From Glebionis coronaria (taxonomy: Eukaryota; Streptophyta; Magnoliopsida; Asterales; Asteraceae), in the NCBI GenBank assembly GCA_025667525.1, contig CM046878.1, positions 398,804,433 through 398,868,432 on the forward strand: DNA of 64,000 nucleotides, given 5' to 3'. Made by a program: the position numbers and the translations under genes. Positions 34,377-44,786 of this stretch are shown here, piece by piece; the first letter of the stretch is position 1, and the number at the start of each line of letters is the position of its first letter. The notes beneath the pieces were generated by a model that ran no database searches, was not told where the DNA came from, and saw only the letters and a list, made by a program, of their open reading frames with translations.

Positions 34377-34545
34377 ATATTTTTAATTTTTAAGATAAAA
34401 ACTAATAGATCTACACTAATTTTTGGTTTTATAAAAAATATTTTAATTTTTAAGCTAAAAACTAATAGATCTACACTAATGTTTTTGGTTTTATAAAAAT
34501 ATTTTAATTTTTAAATTAAAAATTAATAGATCTACAATATTAAAA
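34377..34545 (+). repeat. About 61-bp tandem repeat, three units
   Basis: Units share AACTAATAGATCTACACTAA and TTGGTTTTATAAAAA. Two are complete and the third is partial. Confidence 0.8.
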
Positions 34546-35058
34546 GGCGAATCAAAGATAAAAATAAATTTAAACTAAATTAATTAACTACTTGCCATAA
34601 ATTAAAGAAGTAGATTAAATTGCATAAAAGTAATTAATTAAAAGGCTAGCTTATTAATAAGTTGTAAGCCTAAGCTTAAAAATTATGTGATTCAAAAAGC
34701 TTAAAAAGCTAATTGAGCAAATTCACCCACAATAAGCTAGATCTCAAAATATAAGCCCACAATAAGCTTGAAATAAGATAACTTATTTCAAACTTTTATA
34801 TAAATCTAACTTATTTGGAAAAAGTTATAAAAATTAATCCCAAATAATAAGCTAGATTATAAGAAAAGATTAAGAAAGGTAGAATGAGAATAAGCTAAAA
34901 GAGATTAACAATAAGCTAAAACATAAACTTTTATTAATATAAAGTGCTTAATGATAAGCTAGTACAAAAGTTGAAAGGAAACTACAAAAATTGAGAGGAA
35001 AAAAGAAACTACACTATTATGAAAAAAACTAACTCTTTTTACAATGAGATATGAGAAG

Positions 35059-35340
35059 TATATATAAGCTAATAGACACAGGGGTAATCTTGTCATTTCC
35101 CATTCTCATTGCCTTGTTTTCTTCATCCCATTTATGCCATCTAATAGACTTATGGGATCTTGTGCCAATTATGAGCCTACACACTCCGGATCATGGACTC
35201 ACGCATGTCGGATGCCACGTGGCATCATTTCATTGGCCAACCTCTCTGCCATGTCTAAGAACCTGTCACCTCGTACTGAACAGTCAGCGCCGCCTAACAC
35301 GTGTCGTCCTCTGATTGGTCAGCCGCCCTGATGTATCTGC
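35059..35340 (-). promoter_or_regulatory. Promoter-like region of the minus-strand LTR
   Basis: On the minus strand: CCAATCAG (about 35318), ACACGTGT (about 35297), CCAATG (about 35231), the perfect 16-base palindrome GATGCCACGTGGCATC (35211-35226) and TATATATA (35059-35066). The order suits a plant U3 promoter. No expression evidence. Confidence 0.4.
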
Positions 35341-35351
35341 CACCTCGTACG

Positions 35352-35854
35352 GACACCTCGTTTTGATCCCAAACTTAGATCGATTTAGCTTTGTGTTAAC
35401 GAGATTGAATCAAGTAAAACACGTAGAGAAACTTTGTGTATTCAACAATCTAAGTGTTATGCGGAATTAACACTTAGAACAAAGAACAAAGCAAAACAAT
35501 ATAACCCAAACTTTCACTTTGATTGATGATGAAACTTGCGTACAAATGAAAGTGTAAACGTGTAAAAACTTATTGAAAACTGATTATCAACTAAGAACCC
35601 TACGACCTCCTTTTATAACATAAGGAGTCGTGTACAAAGGTCTACCTATTAACTATTCTAGGTAAAGATAAACATAAGAAATATAATATTGAACATATCT
35701 TTACTAGAATTACAAAATATGTAGACTAAGTATTCTATTAGTGGTTGAACTTCTTCTTGTCAGCGCTCAAATATGCTTTTTCAGTGCTTCTTTTGTCAGC
35801 GTCCAAGTTCTTCTTGTGAGCGTCCCAGTGACTTAGTTAATGTTATTCCCAACA
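35352..35854 (-). repeat. 3' LTR of copia element D (minus strand)
   Basis: On the minus strand it starts TGTTGGGAATAAC at 35854, just after a purine tract (35855-35868) and downstream of a copia-type ORF. The TATA box sits in the loop of an inverted repeat (35602-35612/35622-35631). A perfect 10-bp stem CTAAGTGTTA/TAACACTTAG lies at 35450-35459/35468-35477. The far border near 35352 is a guess. Confidence 0.6.
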
Positions 35855-35868
35855 ATCCTACCCTAAAC
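35855..35868 (-). other. Polypurine tract of copia D
   Basis: Minus strand GTTTAGGGTAGGAT immediately before TGTTGGG. Confidence 0.6.
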
Positions 35869-35939
35869 TTGATATCTACTATACTAATCAAGTTTCTGAA
35901 TAAAAAACTAAGTACAAGGAGGATTCTTAAAAATACAAA

Positions 35940-36593
35940 CTAATTTTGAATTTGAGAATAAATAAACCTAATAACATCCTTACTAACATCACTAGTATAA
36001 TCAACCTCTAACTGTGTGGATACCATCATCTTCAAAACATCTTGAGACCAAGGATACGCAACATCAACCAAAAGATATTCTGCAAACTTTGGAGTACTAA
36101 GATAGTATACACCAGAAGCTGAAAACAAACGCCACTTTAACCCATTGAGATCATCCAAATCCAACCAAATCGGACCAGCTTCATCTGGAAAAATAATTCT
36201 CTTGAATGTGTTCCAGATCTTTATTCCATTAACTGAAGAAGGCTCTTCAGCTTCATACTTAGTCTTCATCAAATCCCACAAGGCTACCAAATCCTCTCTA
36301 TCCATACTTGCAAACAAAGAAATCAGAGAAGTGAATGTGTGTACCTTGTCACAAGCTCTATTGACCACCCAGAAACCACTTGCATCTTCCTCATACTTAA
36401 CTATGGGGTTTCTGAAATTCAAAGGTACCACTTCTGCAAAGTCTGAAGCTTCTAGTGGTGAGAGCTTCATAGTCTTCCTTATCACAGCTTTAGTTCGATT
36501 TAATTGATCAAGTACTGGAAATCCAATCTTCAATCCCTTCTTGACTGGCCTTGGAACCACAGATGCTTTCTTCATTCTCATCTGCTCCTCCAT
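35940..36593 (-). pseudogene. Copia D C-terminal extension ORF
   Basis: 217 residues, minus strand. It resembles the extra protein segment that follows RNase H in some Asteraceae copia elements: Met-Asp-Arg-Glu-Asp-Leu-Val-Ala-Leu-Trp-Asp-Leu-Met-Lys, a Trp-x-Leu-Asp-Leu-Asp-Asp part, Lys-Trp-Arg-Leu-Phe-x-x-x-Gly-Val-Tyr-Tyr-Leu, and an Ile-Arg-Phe-Ile end. No enzymatic motif. The frame goes on upstream beyond a TAA at 36594-36596. Similarity is from memory; function unknown. Confidence 0.6.
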
Positions 36594-37612
36594 CTCTTAT
36601 TGCCTTTCCTTGGAGAGTAGCGCAAAATTCCTATCTTTACACAAGAAATCCCAAATAGGATAAGCCAAATGCTCCAAATGTTCAAAAGTAAGCTTCTTGA
36701 GCTTAGTGTAGGTCCACCAGTCTGGTGACACCTTAACATCATGTAATATAACTCTCTCCTTGTTTTCTTGTTTTGTTGAAGAATGTTGCAAGCTCTATTT
36801 TTCTCAAACACCTTAATATCTCTCTACATCCTCAAAAATCCTCCTAAGCACCAAATATTCTCTAACAAAAAAACTGCTGGATCATTCAAAACTTGTTCTT
36901 CATACTTGAAATAGAGCTCAGCAATCTTAGGCATGTCAAAATCAAACTGCATCTTCAACTCCCTAAGCTCCTCCTTAGCTACTTGATCCTCCCCATACTC
37001 TAGCCTTTCTGGCTCTTCCAGTATCATCACACTAGAACTAGAGCCCTCATCATCACTTCCATCCTTATTGCTTTCAGACTCTAAAGAAGTCACAATTTAT
37101 GACTCAATAGCAGTCTTAGCAGGAATGATTCTTTCCTGCTCTTGAAGTTGTGCAGCCAAAACAGAATCAAATTTTACTTGAGCTGCATCCTTAGGTATCT
37201 GTCCTTCTACCATAACTCCTTTACCTTTATCCAATGCTCCAATAGCTATTAAACTTGTTGATGGTACCTGTGTAGAAACATCCTAAATAATAGTTGATGG
37301 TTGGGATACACCAACTAAATCTACAAGTCTGTCAGCATCTTATTTGTTCACGTCAGTGTTCAAAACTTGAGTGTCAGTGGCTGACTCTGTAACTTTCCCT
37401 CATCATCTCCACAAAAGATAGCTGCTTAGGAGTAATTAGAGAAGTATCAAAACCTGGCTTCTCCTTCAAACCTGTTAGTACTTCAGCTATCTCTACATCC
37501 TTGTTTCCGAAAGAACCACCCTCTTGTGAGCCTTTGTCTTCCTCCCATTTGGAAGAATCCTCCCCTGAAGAAAGGACACTAAACTGCCTCTGATGTGTCG
37601 AGAAAGTGTCGG
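36594..37612 (-). pseudogene. Copia D extension ORF, upstream broken part
   Basis: Minus-strand coding-like pieces in several frames: an acidic Ser/Glu-rich segment (36824-37093), a Trp-Trp-Thr-Tyr segment (36597-36791) and a Glu/Lys/Ser-rich stretch (about 37390-37600). Frameshifts and stops separate them. It ends at about 37612, where an AT-rich LTR-like piece begins. Confidence 0.5.
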
Positions 37613-39147
37613 TGTATTTTAATTAAATACGTTATAGAGCAAATTTAGGAAATTACCTTTAGGAAAAGGTAATAATCCAAAAATAAGCTAATGACAAATC
37701 AATTAAACAAGAGAGTGATCCCGGTTCGTTGTACACAAGGAACTTGTGAATTTAAGACTTACGATTTAATTTGGACAATTGATTTGAATTCGGTTTCGGT
37801 TTTTATCTAAATTAATTCTACCAACTTTAATCCTAAAGTGCATGAGTCGTTCCCCAAAATAAAATCTAAAAGACAAATATTTAAACTACGGAAAATTTAA
37901 ATATTTTACTTTTACTATTTATTTTTATTTTTTTATAAATGAAACAAATTACTAAAACAAATCTATATTTAAACTAATTCTGTTTAAAACAAAATTTATT
38001 TTAAACTAATTTAATTAAAAACAATTTAAAATTTTTAAAAGTAATAAAATATATATATATTTTTTTAATTTTATATTAATACTTTTTTAATTTTACCAAA
38101 AAAAGTTTAATTAAAAAATTTTATTTAAATAAAACTAAGAAATTTAAGTTTAATTTACTTTTAAAACCTAACAATTTATTACTTAGTTAAATGACAGTCC
38201 AAAATGAAAATGATTTATAAAGAACTAGACCAAGATAAATAATAAAAAGAGCCCACAGCTCAATTGGTTAAGTCTGTTGGCTGTTGACCTAGAGGTCCTA
38301 GGTTCGAGTCCTAGGAAGGACTTTTTTGGATAATAATATTTTTTCAAATGAAAAATAGACTGATTTTGTATACCAGCTAACCAAACAGACCAATTGAGTT
38401 TGCTGTCCAAAATCATGCAGCAATCTTAGACAATAAGCAATTATAATATAACGAACCAAATTATAGAAATAAGTTCAAGCACAAACAATATTTTAAGGCA
38501 GCACAAAATTAATATAATTTTTAGAGCAGTAAATCAACAAACATAAGCCCAACTGATACAAAATATCAGCAGACTATCTAAAACCTATCAGCAAATAATA
38601 CAAACAATTACTATCAATAAAATCAGCTTACAATCCAAAATCACCTAGCAGATCAGTCTCCATTATAGCATATTAAACAACTTAACAACATACTAACTAA
38701 TACAAGCAACTAAAATTCCAACGTTATCACAAACTCCATTATCAGTAAACTTCTTTATGACATTAAATTAAGTACACAACAGCTCCAAAATAAGTCAAAT
38801 GAAATCAATCCACTAAATTAAATCTGCTCACGAATTACAAATATTATCTCAAATCTAAGAAGCTAAAACCCTCAGCAAAATCAATCAAATTCGACACAGT
38901 TGAATCAACATCACAAATAATCAGATATACAGTAATATAAAAAACCAGTAGAAATCAAATAAACAGTAACTACAATCCAGCAAGAAAACAACTTATCACA
39001 AATACTTAAATATCATAACAGATTCACAAACTTCAACAAATAATATCAGTATAAACTAAAACTTATTAAAAATAAACAATGAGGTTTACCTTTTTGGAGA
39101 GACATTTGATGATGAAGGATAGACGCTGAGCCTCCTTAGTAACTATT
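37613..39147 (-). repeat. Part of a long LTR on the minus strand, cut by copia B
   Basis: Minus strand end ...ATACA at 37613. The hairpin ATTACCTTT-TCCT-AAAGGTAAT (37652-37673) shares CCTTTTCCTAAAGG, in LTR orientation, with the end of the solo LTR (57324-57337). GGGGAACGA also recurs. It is very AT-rich with no ORF, and carries a tRNA-like unit at 38250-38327. Its start is missing because copia B begins at 39148. Confidence 0.5.
38250..38327 (+). tRNA. tRNA-Asn-like Pol III unit (pseudo-tRNA or SINE-type head)
   Basis: A-box-like CAGCTCAATTGG (38256-38267), perfect B box GGTTCGAGTCC (38301-38311), T-arm CTAGG/CCTAG, anticodon loop CTGTTGA with GTT (Asn), and a T6 terminator at 38322-38327. 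The acceptor strands and D stem do not pair well, so a functional tRNA is unlikely. It is antisense to the LTR that contains it. No intron or CCA. Confidence 0.5.
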
Positions 39148-39542
39148 TGTTAGCCTCAAATTATTGAGTGAAACAAGAATGTTCGGTCATACGTTTATAT
39201 TGTAATATTTATTAGAACGTTGTAATAGTTAGTTGAAATAGTCGTGACATTACGGGCTTGATGGCTAGCTTAAAAGGCCTCTTTCAAGGTACTAAGCATT
39301 TTATTCAAGCCCGACCCAATCAAACATATAGCCCATTAAGCCACATGTAGGCTAGGCTATAAATACCCTTCCTAGCATGTTAGGAAGGGTGTTGATTGTC
39401 ATTATTTCTTAATCTAATCTTCCAAAAGTTTCACACACTTCTCTCTCTTTTATCTCTCTAGTTTCTCTCTATAGAATTCATCTACTTCATCTCTTTTATC
39501 TACCTTTCTTTCTTGTTTAATAATCACAACTATGGGACAACA
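39148..39542 (+). repeat. Copia B 5' LTR
   Basis: TGTTAGCC to ACAACA, 395 bases. TATAAATA at 39358-39365 is followed at once by a perfect 10-bp hairpin ACCCTTCCTA-GCATGT-TAGGAAGGGT (39365-39390). A 7-bp repeat TATAGCC/GGCTATA (39327-39333/39355-39361) overlaps the TATA box. The rest is CT-rich. The first 50 bases match the LTR at 50780 closely; the middle does not. Confidence 0.85.
39358..39390 (+). promoter_or_regulatory. TATA box and adjacent palindrome, copia B LTR
   Basis: TATAAATA then a 10-bp stem with a 6-base loop. The predicted start site falls in or just after the second arm. An equivalent layout with other bases is in the LTR at 50780. Confidence 0.7.
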
Positions 39543-39544
39543 AT

Positions 39545-39556
39545 TGGTATCAATCG
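39545..39556 (+). other. Primer binding site (initiator tRNA-Met type), copia B
   Basis: TGGTATCAATCG, two bases after the LTR; the first eight bases match the usual copia site TGGTATCA. Confidence 0.75.
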
Positions 39557-40435
39557 CCATGGGGTAGTTTTGTGATTCGTTGTTGATATAATACTTGGTT
39601 TGTGTGATTTCCTCCTATAATCATCTCGGGTTCAAGTTTTTCTTGTGCTTTCCGTGCTCTACTTCTTGATTTACATCTCCTACATAGTAGTGGTAGGGAT
39701 TTGATTGCTTTTGGTAGGTTAAAATCGCGGATTTCTTGTCAAAAATCTCATTTTTTACCTAAAGTTTCGGAACTCCACAGTTATTCTGACGGAATTCCTT
39801 CGGAAAAGGGTTTCATATTCCGACAGTTATTCCGACGGAATTCCATCAGAAAAGGGTTTTAACATTCCGACAGGTATTCTGACAGCATTCCAACAGATTG
39901 TATTCCGATAGGTATTCCGATAGATTGAATTCCGATAGGTATTCCGACATGTCATATTTCGACATCATTCCGACACAATATTCCGACAGGTCATTCCGAC
40001 AACATTCCGATACAATATTCCGACAGCCTACATTTTGACAGCCTACATTCCGACTACATTCCGATGGACATTCTGATGGCACATTCCGATGGACATTCCG
40101 ATGCTATGTTTTGCTAAATTTTGTTCGAGTATTTTTTAGACTTAGCCACCATCTAGACTAGTTTCGGAATATAGTTTACACGAAGATTAAAAAAAAAGAG
40201 TTAAAATTTTTCCGTCAAGTAAATTCAAATTTTTTCCATACTAGTTTTAGGACATTTCTAGCTCGATTTCAAAATTTGGTGATTACAAAATTTTTTTGTC
40301 TACCGTTTTGTCGGACTGGAAAATTTATTGTCGGACTGAAGAAAAATTGCAATTTTCGGAACTTAAACCACAACAACAATCACAACACATCTACTTAAGA
40401 TCCTTTTTCACTTCAACATATTAAAGCTTATCAAG
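39557..40435 (+). other. Copia B leader with ATTCCGACAG array
   Basis: Noncoding leader. From 39766 to 40103 it holds over 20 copies of ATTCCGACAG, ATTCCGATAG or ATTCCGATGG at short intervals. A few copies have decayed to ATTCTGA or ATTTTGA. The remainder is AT-rich and leads to the gag ATG at 40436. Confidence 0.88.
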
Positions 40436-42247
40436 ATGGATTCTACTACAGAGTATCGTGTGACGAACAACAACATCATGGTGGCGAGAAATAAAGAGAG
40501 ACCACCAATGCTTGTGACCGGTCGATATGCACAATGGCAATCACGGTTTATTCGATATATTGATACTAAACCAAATGGTGATCTTCTCCGATGGTGCATC
40601 ACCATAACCATTCCTGCAATTCAAGCAACCGACTCGACGACCGGTTCTGATGAGCAAACTATTGGGGAAACATATGAGAACACTTCGAAAGAGAAACGTG
40701 CTTGGATTGATGCAGAGAAAGAAGCAATATATTTGATTCTCAGTGGGATTGGGGATGATATTTACTTAACGGTTGATGCATGCTCTACTGCAAAAGAAAT
40801 GTGGTTTGCCATTGAACGCTTGCAACAAGGAGAATCACTTAACAAGCAAGATGTCAAAACTAACTTGTTCTGGAACTTTGGCAAGTTTATTTCATTGGAT
40901 GGGGAATCAATTGATTCATACTACTCGAGGTTCTACAAGATGATGAATGACATGACAAGAAACAATTTGCAAGTCTCCACTATGCAAGTCAATGTACAAT
41001 TTCTACAGCAACTTCAACCAGAGTGGACAAGGTTCGTAACTTTGGTGAAACAACAGAGTAAGTTAGACGAGGTCAACTATCACACGCTCTTTGACATTTT
41101 GAAACAATTTCTAAATGAGGCGAATGAACTTCGAGCTGAAAGGATAGCAAAGACTGCTAATCCACTTGCTTTAGTGTCTACCACTCAACACGTTCAAGAT
41201 CATCGCTCTCGTGCTCCAAAGTCATACTCCACTACATCCTCCTTACCAAGATACTCTACTACATCCTCCTCACCAAGATACTCCACTTCATCTAAGTATT
41301 CAGCTCCCACAAGGTCACGAGACAAAGAACCAAGAGCACCATCACCATCACCCGAGCCATCATCTGAAGAGGACAGTGATGAAGAACTAGCTCAAAAGGA
41401 TAGGGAGATGAAGCAACAAATTGCTTTCGTTATGAAGACCTACAAGAAAATCTTCAAACCCACCAACAACAATCTTCGAACATCATCAAATACAAGGAAT
41501 CAATATGTTGAGACTCCTCGAAGGTATGAAACACGTCAACGTGATGAAAGTCCTCCAAGGTATGATCGACGTAATCTAACACATGTTGAGGTTTCTGCAC
41601 GGTATGATCGACAAAATGCTAAGTATGATGCTCAGAGGATTGCTACTACTGTTGGGAATAGGGACACTGTTGGTACTCAAGTGGTTCAACAAAGTGGGAT
41701 TCAATGCTTTAATTGTCAAGGTTATGGGCATATGGCAAAGGAATACAGAAAGCCGAAACAAGTTAGGGACTCTGGTTATCATAAGGAAAAGATGCTGCTT
41801 TACAAGAAGATGGAAGCTGGGGTTAAATTGTTGGCTGAGGAAGGAGCAATGCTTGATGATACTGATGATGAAGCCTCCGATCAAGAACTTGAAGCACATT
41901 ACTCGTACATGGCAAATGTTGAAGAAGTTCTCAACGTCACTGAAGATGACAATGGTCCTATCTTTGACACTGAGCCAATCAATAAGGTACACACTAAAGA
42001 GGAATATAATGTGTTTGGTAATATTCATGCGTATTCTGAGCTACCCAAAGCCATTAATGACACACGTATGATGGAAACGGTTGATAACAATACCACACCC
42101 GATTCATCAGACATGTGCAATAATGAGTCTGAGGATGATCAATATGCAAATGAGTATGATGATGACGAGGAGCATATTGCGCTTGCTAACTTAATTGCTT
42201 CTTTACAAAAAGATGTCAAAGAAACTAGAAAGAGTCAAAAGCAATAA
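40436..42247 (+). pseudogene. gag: Copia B gag
   Basis: 603 residues. N-terminal copia gag core (about residues 15-240) with Trp-Gln-Ser-Arg-Phe, Glu-Lys-Glu-Ala-Ile and Gln-Leu-Gln-Pro-Glu-Trp. A Ser/Arg/Pro-rich stretch follows. The zinc knuckle at 41705-41746 reads Cys-x2-Cys-x4-His-x4-Tyr: the last Cys has become Tyr (TAC for TGC). An acidic tail runs to TAA at 42245-42247, which probably replaced CAA. The same frame continues beyond. Confidence 0.85.
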
Positions 42248-44786
42248 AAGAAGGCAAACGCTATGCTCACTCAAAATTTTGAAGAATGCAAAGTTGCTCT
42301 AATTAAATCTGGTGAGACCATTGATAGCTATAGAGCTCAACTTCTTCAAAAGACCAATGAGGTTGAGGGATACAAAGGGTGTTTAATTAATGTTAAAAAG
42401 GACGATTTTCAGAACAAATATAACGAAACTCTTAAGCTTCTTGAACAAGAGAAACGTAATTATAACACCTCTTTGAGTACTGAACGTCACAAAACGTATC
42501 TTGCTACCACTAAAGTTGATGAGCTAACTCAAGTAAATGGTTTTCTTCACGAGGATAAAACTAAACTTGTTAATGAAAAGAAAGCAATGGTTGAAAAGAT
42601 GGAAAAGGATTTCAAAACTAAACAAGCGAATGACATCGACAAAATGGTTGAGCTTGAAACTCAACTTGATTTTTACAAGAAAATTGTTTACAAAACTAAT
42701 CAATCAATTCAAACCATGAGAATGTTAGCACCTCGTTCGTTCTTTAAGGATAGACCTAGTTTTGCAAATCCTAAGTACCTTGAGCAAGCTCAATCTGCGA
42801 ATCAACACTTATATCTTGATGAGTCCCAATGGACCGATCTTGATTGTCTTGTTGTTAGGCCCGATAGTGAAGAGACAAATGATTTGGAAGAAGAGAGTAG
42901 ACCAAAGGTTAATAAAGAATTCGTTAAACCATATAATTATGCTTATGAAAACAGTCTTTATGGTGTCTTCACACCGTAAACACAAAAAACTCGTGAGCAA
43001 ATATTTTTCGAATGTGAACAAATAAGAATTAAATGTAGACAAGCTTTTGCCACTAAGAAAACTAATGTTTCAAAATTTATTGAATACTTGCCATTTAAAG
43101 CTTCTATAAGCAAGAGTAAGCAAACACTTAGTATTCTCAAAAGTAACATTGAAAATTTCAAAAAGGTTGTTGATGATGACTGGAAAAAACGTGAACTTTC
43201 GAAAGGAGACAAAGAAATTCCTCACGGTATAACTGTGCTTGTGAAAAGTATTTTGATTCCGCTTGCAGAAAGAACGCAAAAACATACTTTGGAATATGAA
43301 ACACAAATAAAGCAAGAAATGTTTGATGATTTGAAATATGTGGAATCTCTTGAACAAGAAGTGAACGACCATCAACCTGAAAGAGACGAGTTTTCTACTG
43401 CATATGATCTACTCTTACATGAATGTCTCTCAAAAGATATTATGTGTGTTTATGTTACATCTTATGCTGATATTGATGAATTTTCTGATGCTGCATGCAA
43501 ATATCTTGATCAAGTTAAAGAATGTGAACGTCTTGAAACTGCGCTTTCGAATAAAGTTGACCAAAAAGAGTTTTCGTTACTTCAACATAGATATGATTAT
43601 CTTCAAAAACATTGTCACTCACTTGAACTTGCTTTGCAAAAGAAAGTTGGCAGTTTTTCAAATGATACACCTTTGGAAGTACAATTATCTGAGTCATGTC
43701 GATTATTAAACAAAAAAAGTCTTGATATTTCGGATTTGAAAGCTCAGTTACAAGAAAAAGACATAGCAATAGCAGAGTTGAAGAAACTCGCTGCTAAGAT
43801 GGGTGGGAAAGTTATGGAACCTAGCGTTAGGCAACCTGTTGTTAGACAACCCAATGCCTCTAGAGTGAATAGATCCTCTATCTTGGGAAAACCATCTGCT
43901 TTCTCAAATTCTTCGTTTGCAAAACCTGTGTTTGCCCCCAAGATGGATGGAAAGGAAAGGTTACCACATACTCAACCCATAAGGAATGCTATAGCACCAA
44001 GCGTTAAGCACAATAATGTGATTAAACCAGGGATGTATAGAATGACCACTAAACCCACAAACAAAGTCAGTCAATCGCCTCAGACTTCTAGAAACACTAA
44101 TACTCGTGTGTCTTCTACTACAGGAGTAGTCTCCACTACTAGTGTTAGCCGGCCTCAACTTAAGAGCACTCAAGTGAATGATAAGGTATGGAAACACAAG
44201 AGTCAAGGGAAGATGAAGGAAGTAGAAGAACACCCTAGGAATTTGAATGTTTTTAAGAATAAAAAGTCTGTAATCGCGTGTAATAACGATTTGAATGCGT
44301 TGAACGATTTGAATGCTTTGAATGTTAAATTTGTTTGTGTCAAATGTGGAAAATGTGCTGATGCTAATCATTCTATGTGTGCTATGAATAATGTCAAAGG
44401 CGTAGATACTAGAACTAAGAAGCAAGTTGCGATGCCTATTAGTGCTAGTAAACCCAAACGCAAAGTGAACCATTCTGGTGCTACTCCCACTAAGAAAAGT
44501 AACACATCCGACTCCACCACTAAGAACCCTAGAAGCAGAATTAAGGAATTATATGAGTCAGCTAGCAAGTCTTGGAAATGGTGGTTTGCTAATCAATGTC
44601 CTCCAGGATATAAATGGATGCCTAAAGTTAGGACATAAAATGTGACGACGAGTGTTAATATGCCTTTAAATGTTGCTAAGGACACTAATGATTCTACAAT
44701 CACAAATACTGTCGTATCCAATTTAGCAAATGCTCCATCGTGTTCTAACTCTTCTGTAGGTGATACAAATAATTCTCTTCATACTG
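42248..44786 (+). pseudogene. Copia B coiled-coil spacer with CxxCxxC motif
   Basis: About 840 residues in one frame, broken by TAA at 42977-42979 and 44636-44638. Lys/Glu/Leu-rich heptad-like stretches suggest coiled coils (42260-42720, 43330-43800). A basic Ser/Thr-rich part follows. At 44336-44380 lies Cys-x2-Cys-x2-Cys-x4-His-x2-Cys, a second metal-binding-like motif. Trp-rich Lys-Trp-Trp and Pro-Pro-Gly-Tyr-Lys-Trp follow. A frameshift before 44787 leads to the protease. Element C has the same layout. Confidence 0.75.

Larger units (their letters stand above)
33403..35351 (-). repeat. AT-rich segment, probably part of a long LTR on the minus strand
   Basis: No coding frame. Read on the minus strand it looks like an LTR: CCAAT-type and CACGTG motifs (35211-35340), a TATATATA (35059-35066), then a long AT-rich part with repeated TTAGCTTAT, and near its end AGGAAACGA, comparable with GGGAAACGA near the end of the solo LTR at 57240. 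Neither a primer site nor a duplication was found, so the borders are uncertain. Confidence 0.4.

Noticed and set aside
35051..35314. Plus-strand ORF of 87 codons
   Set aside because: It lies in promoter-like LTR sequence and overlaps the G-box palindrome; composition is not protein-like.
37590..39100. Intron of a minus-strand gene (AAAAAG then GTAAACC on one side, CATCAG on the other)
   Set aside because: Joining the sides does not keep an open frame, and the piece has LTR-like features and the end hairpin of the solo LTR.
39766..40103. Minus-strand Cys/Ser-rich ORF over the copia B leader array
   Set aside because: Produced by the repeated CGGAAT words; not conserved in the other arrays.
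44642..44786. Programmed frameshift before the copia protease
   Set aside because: Copia B and C both shift here, but in different directions and without a common slippery site, so decay is simpler.
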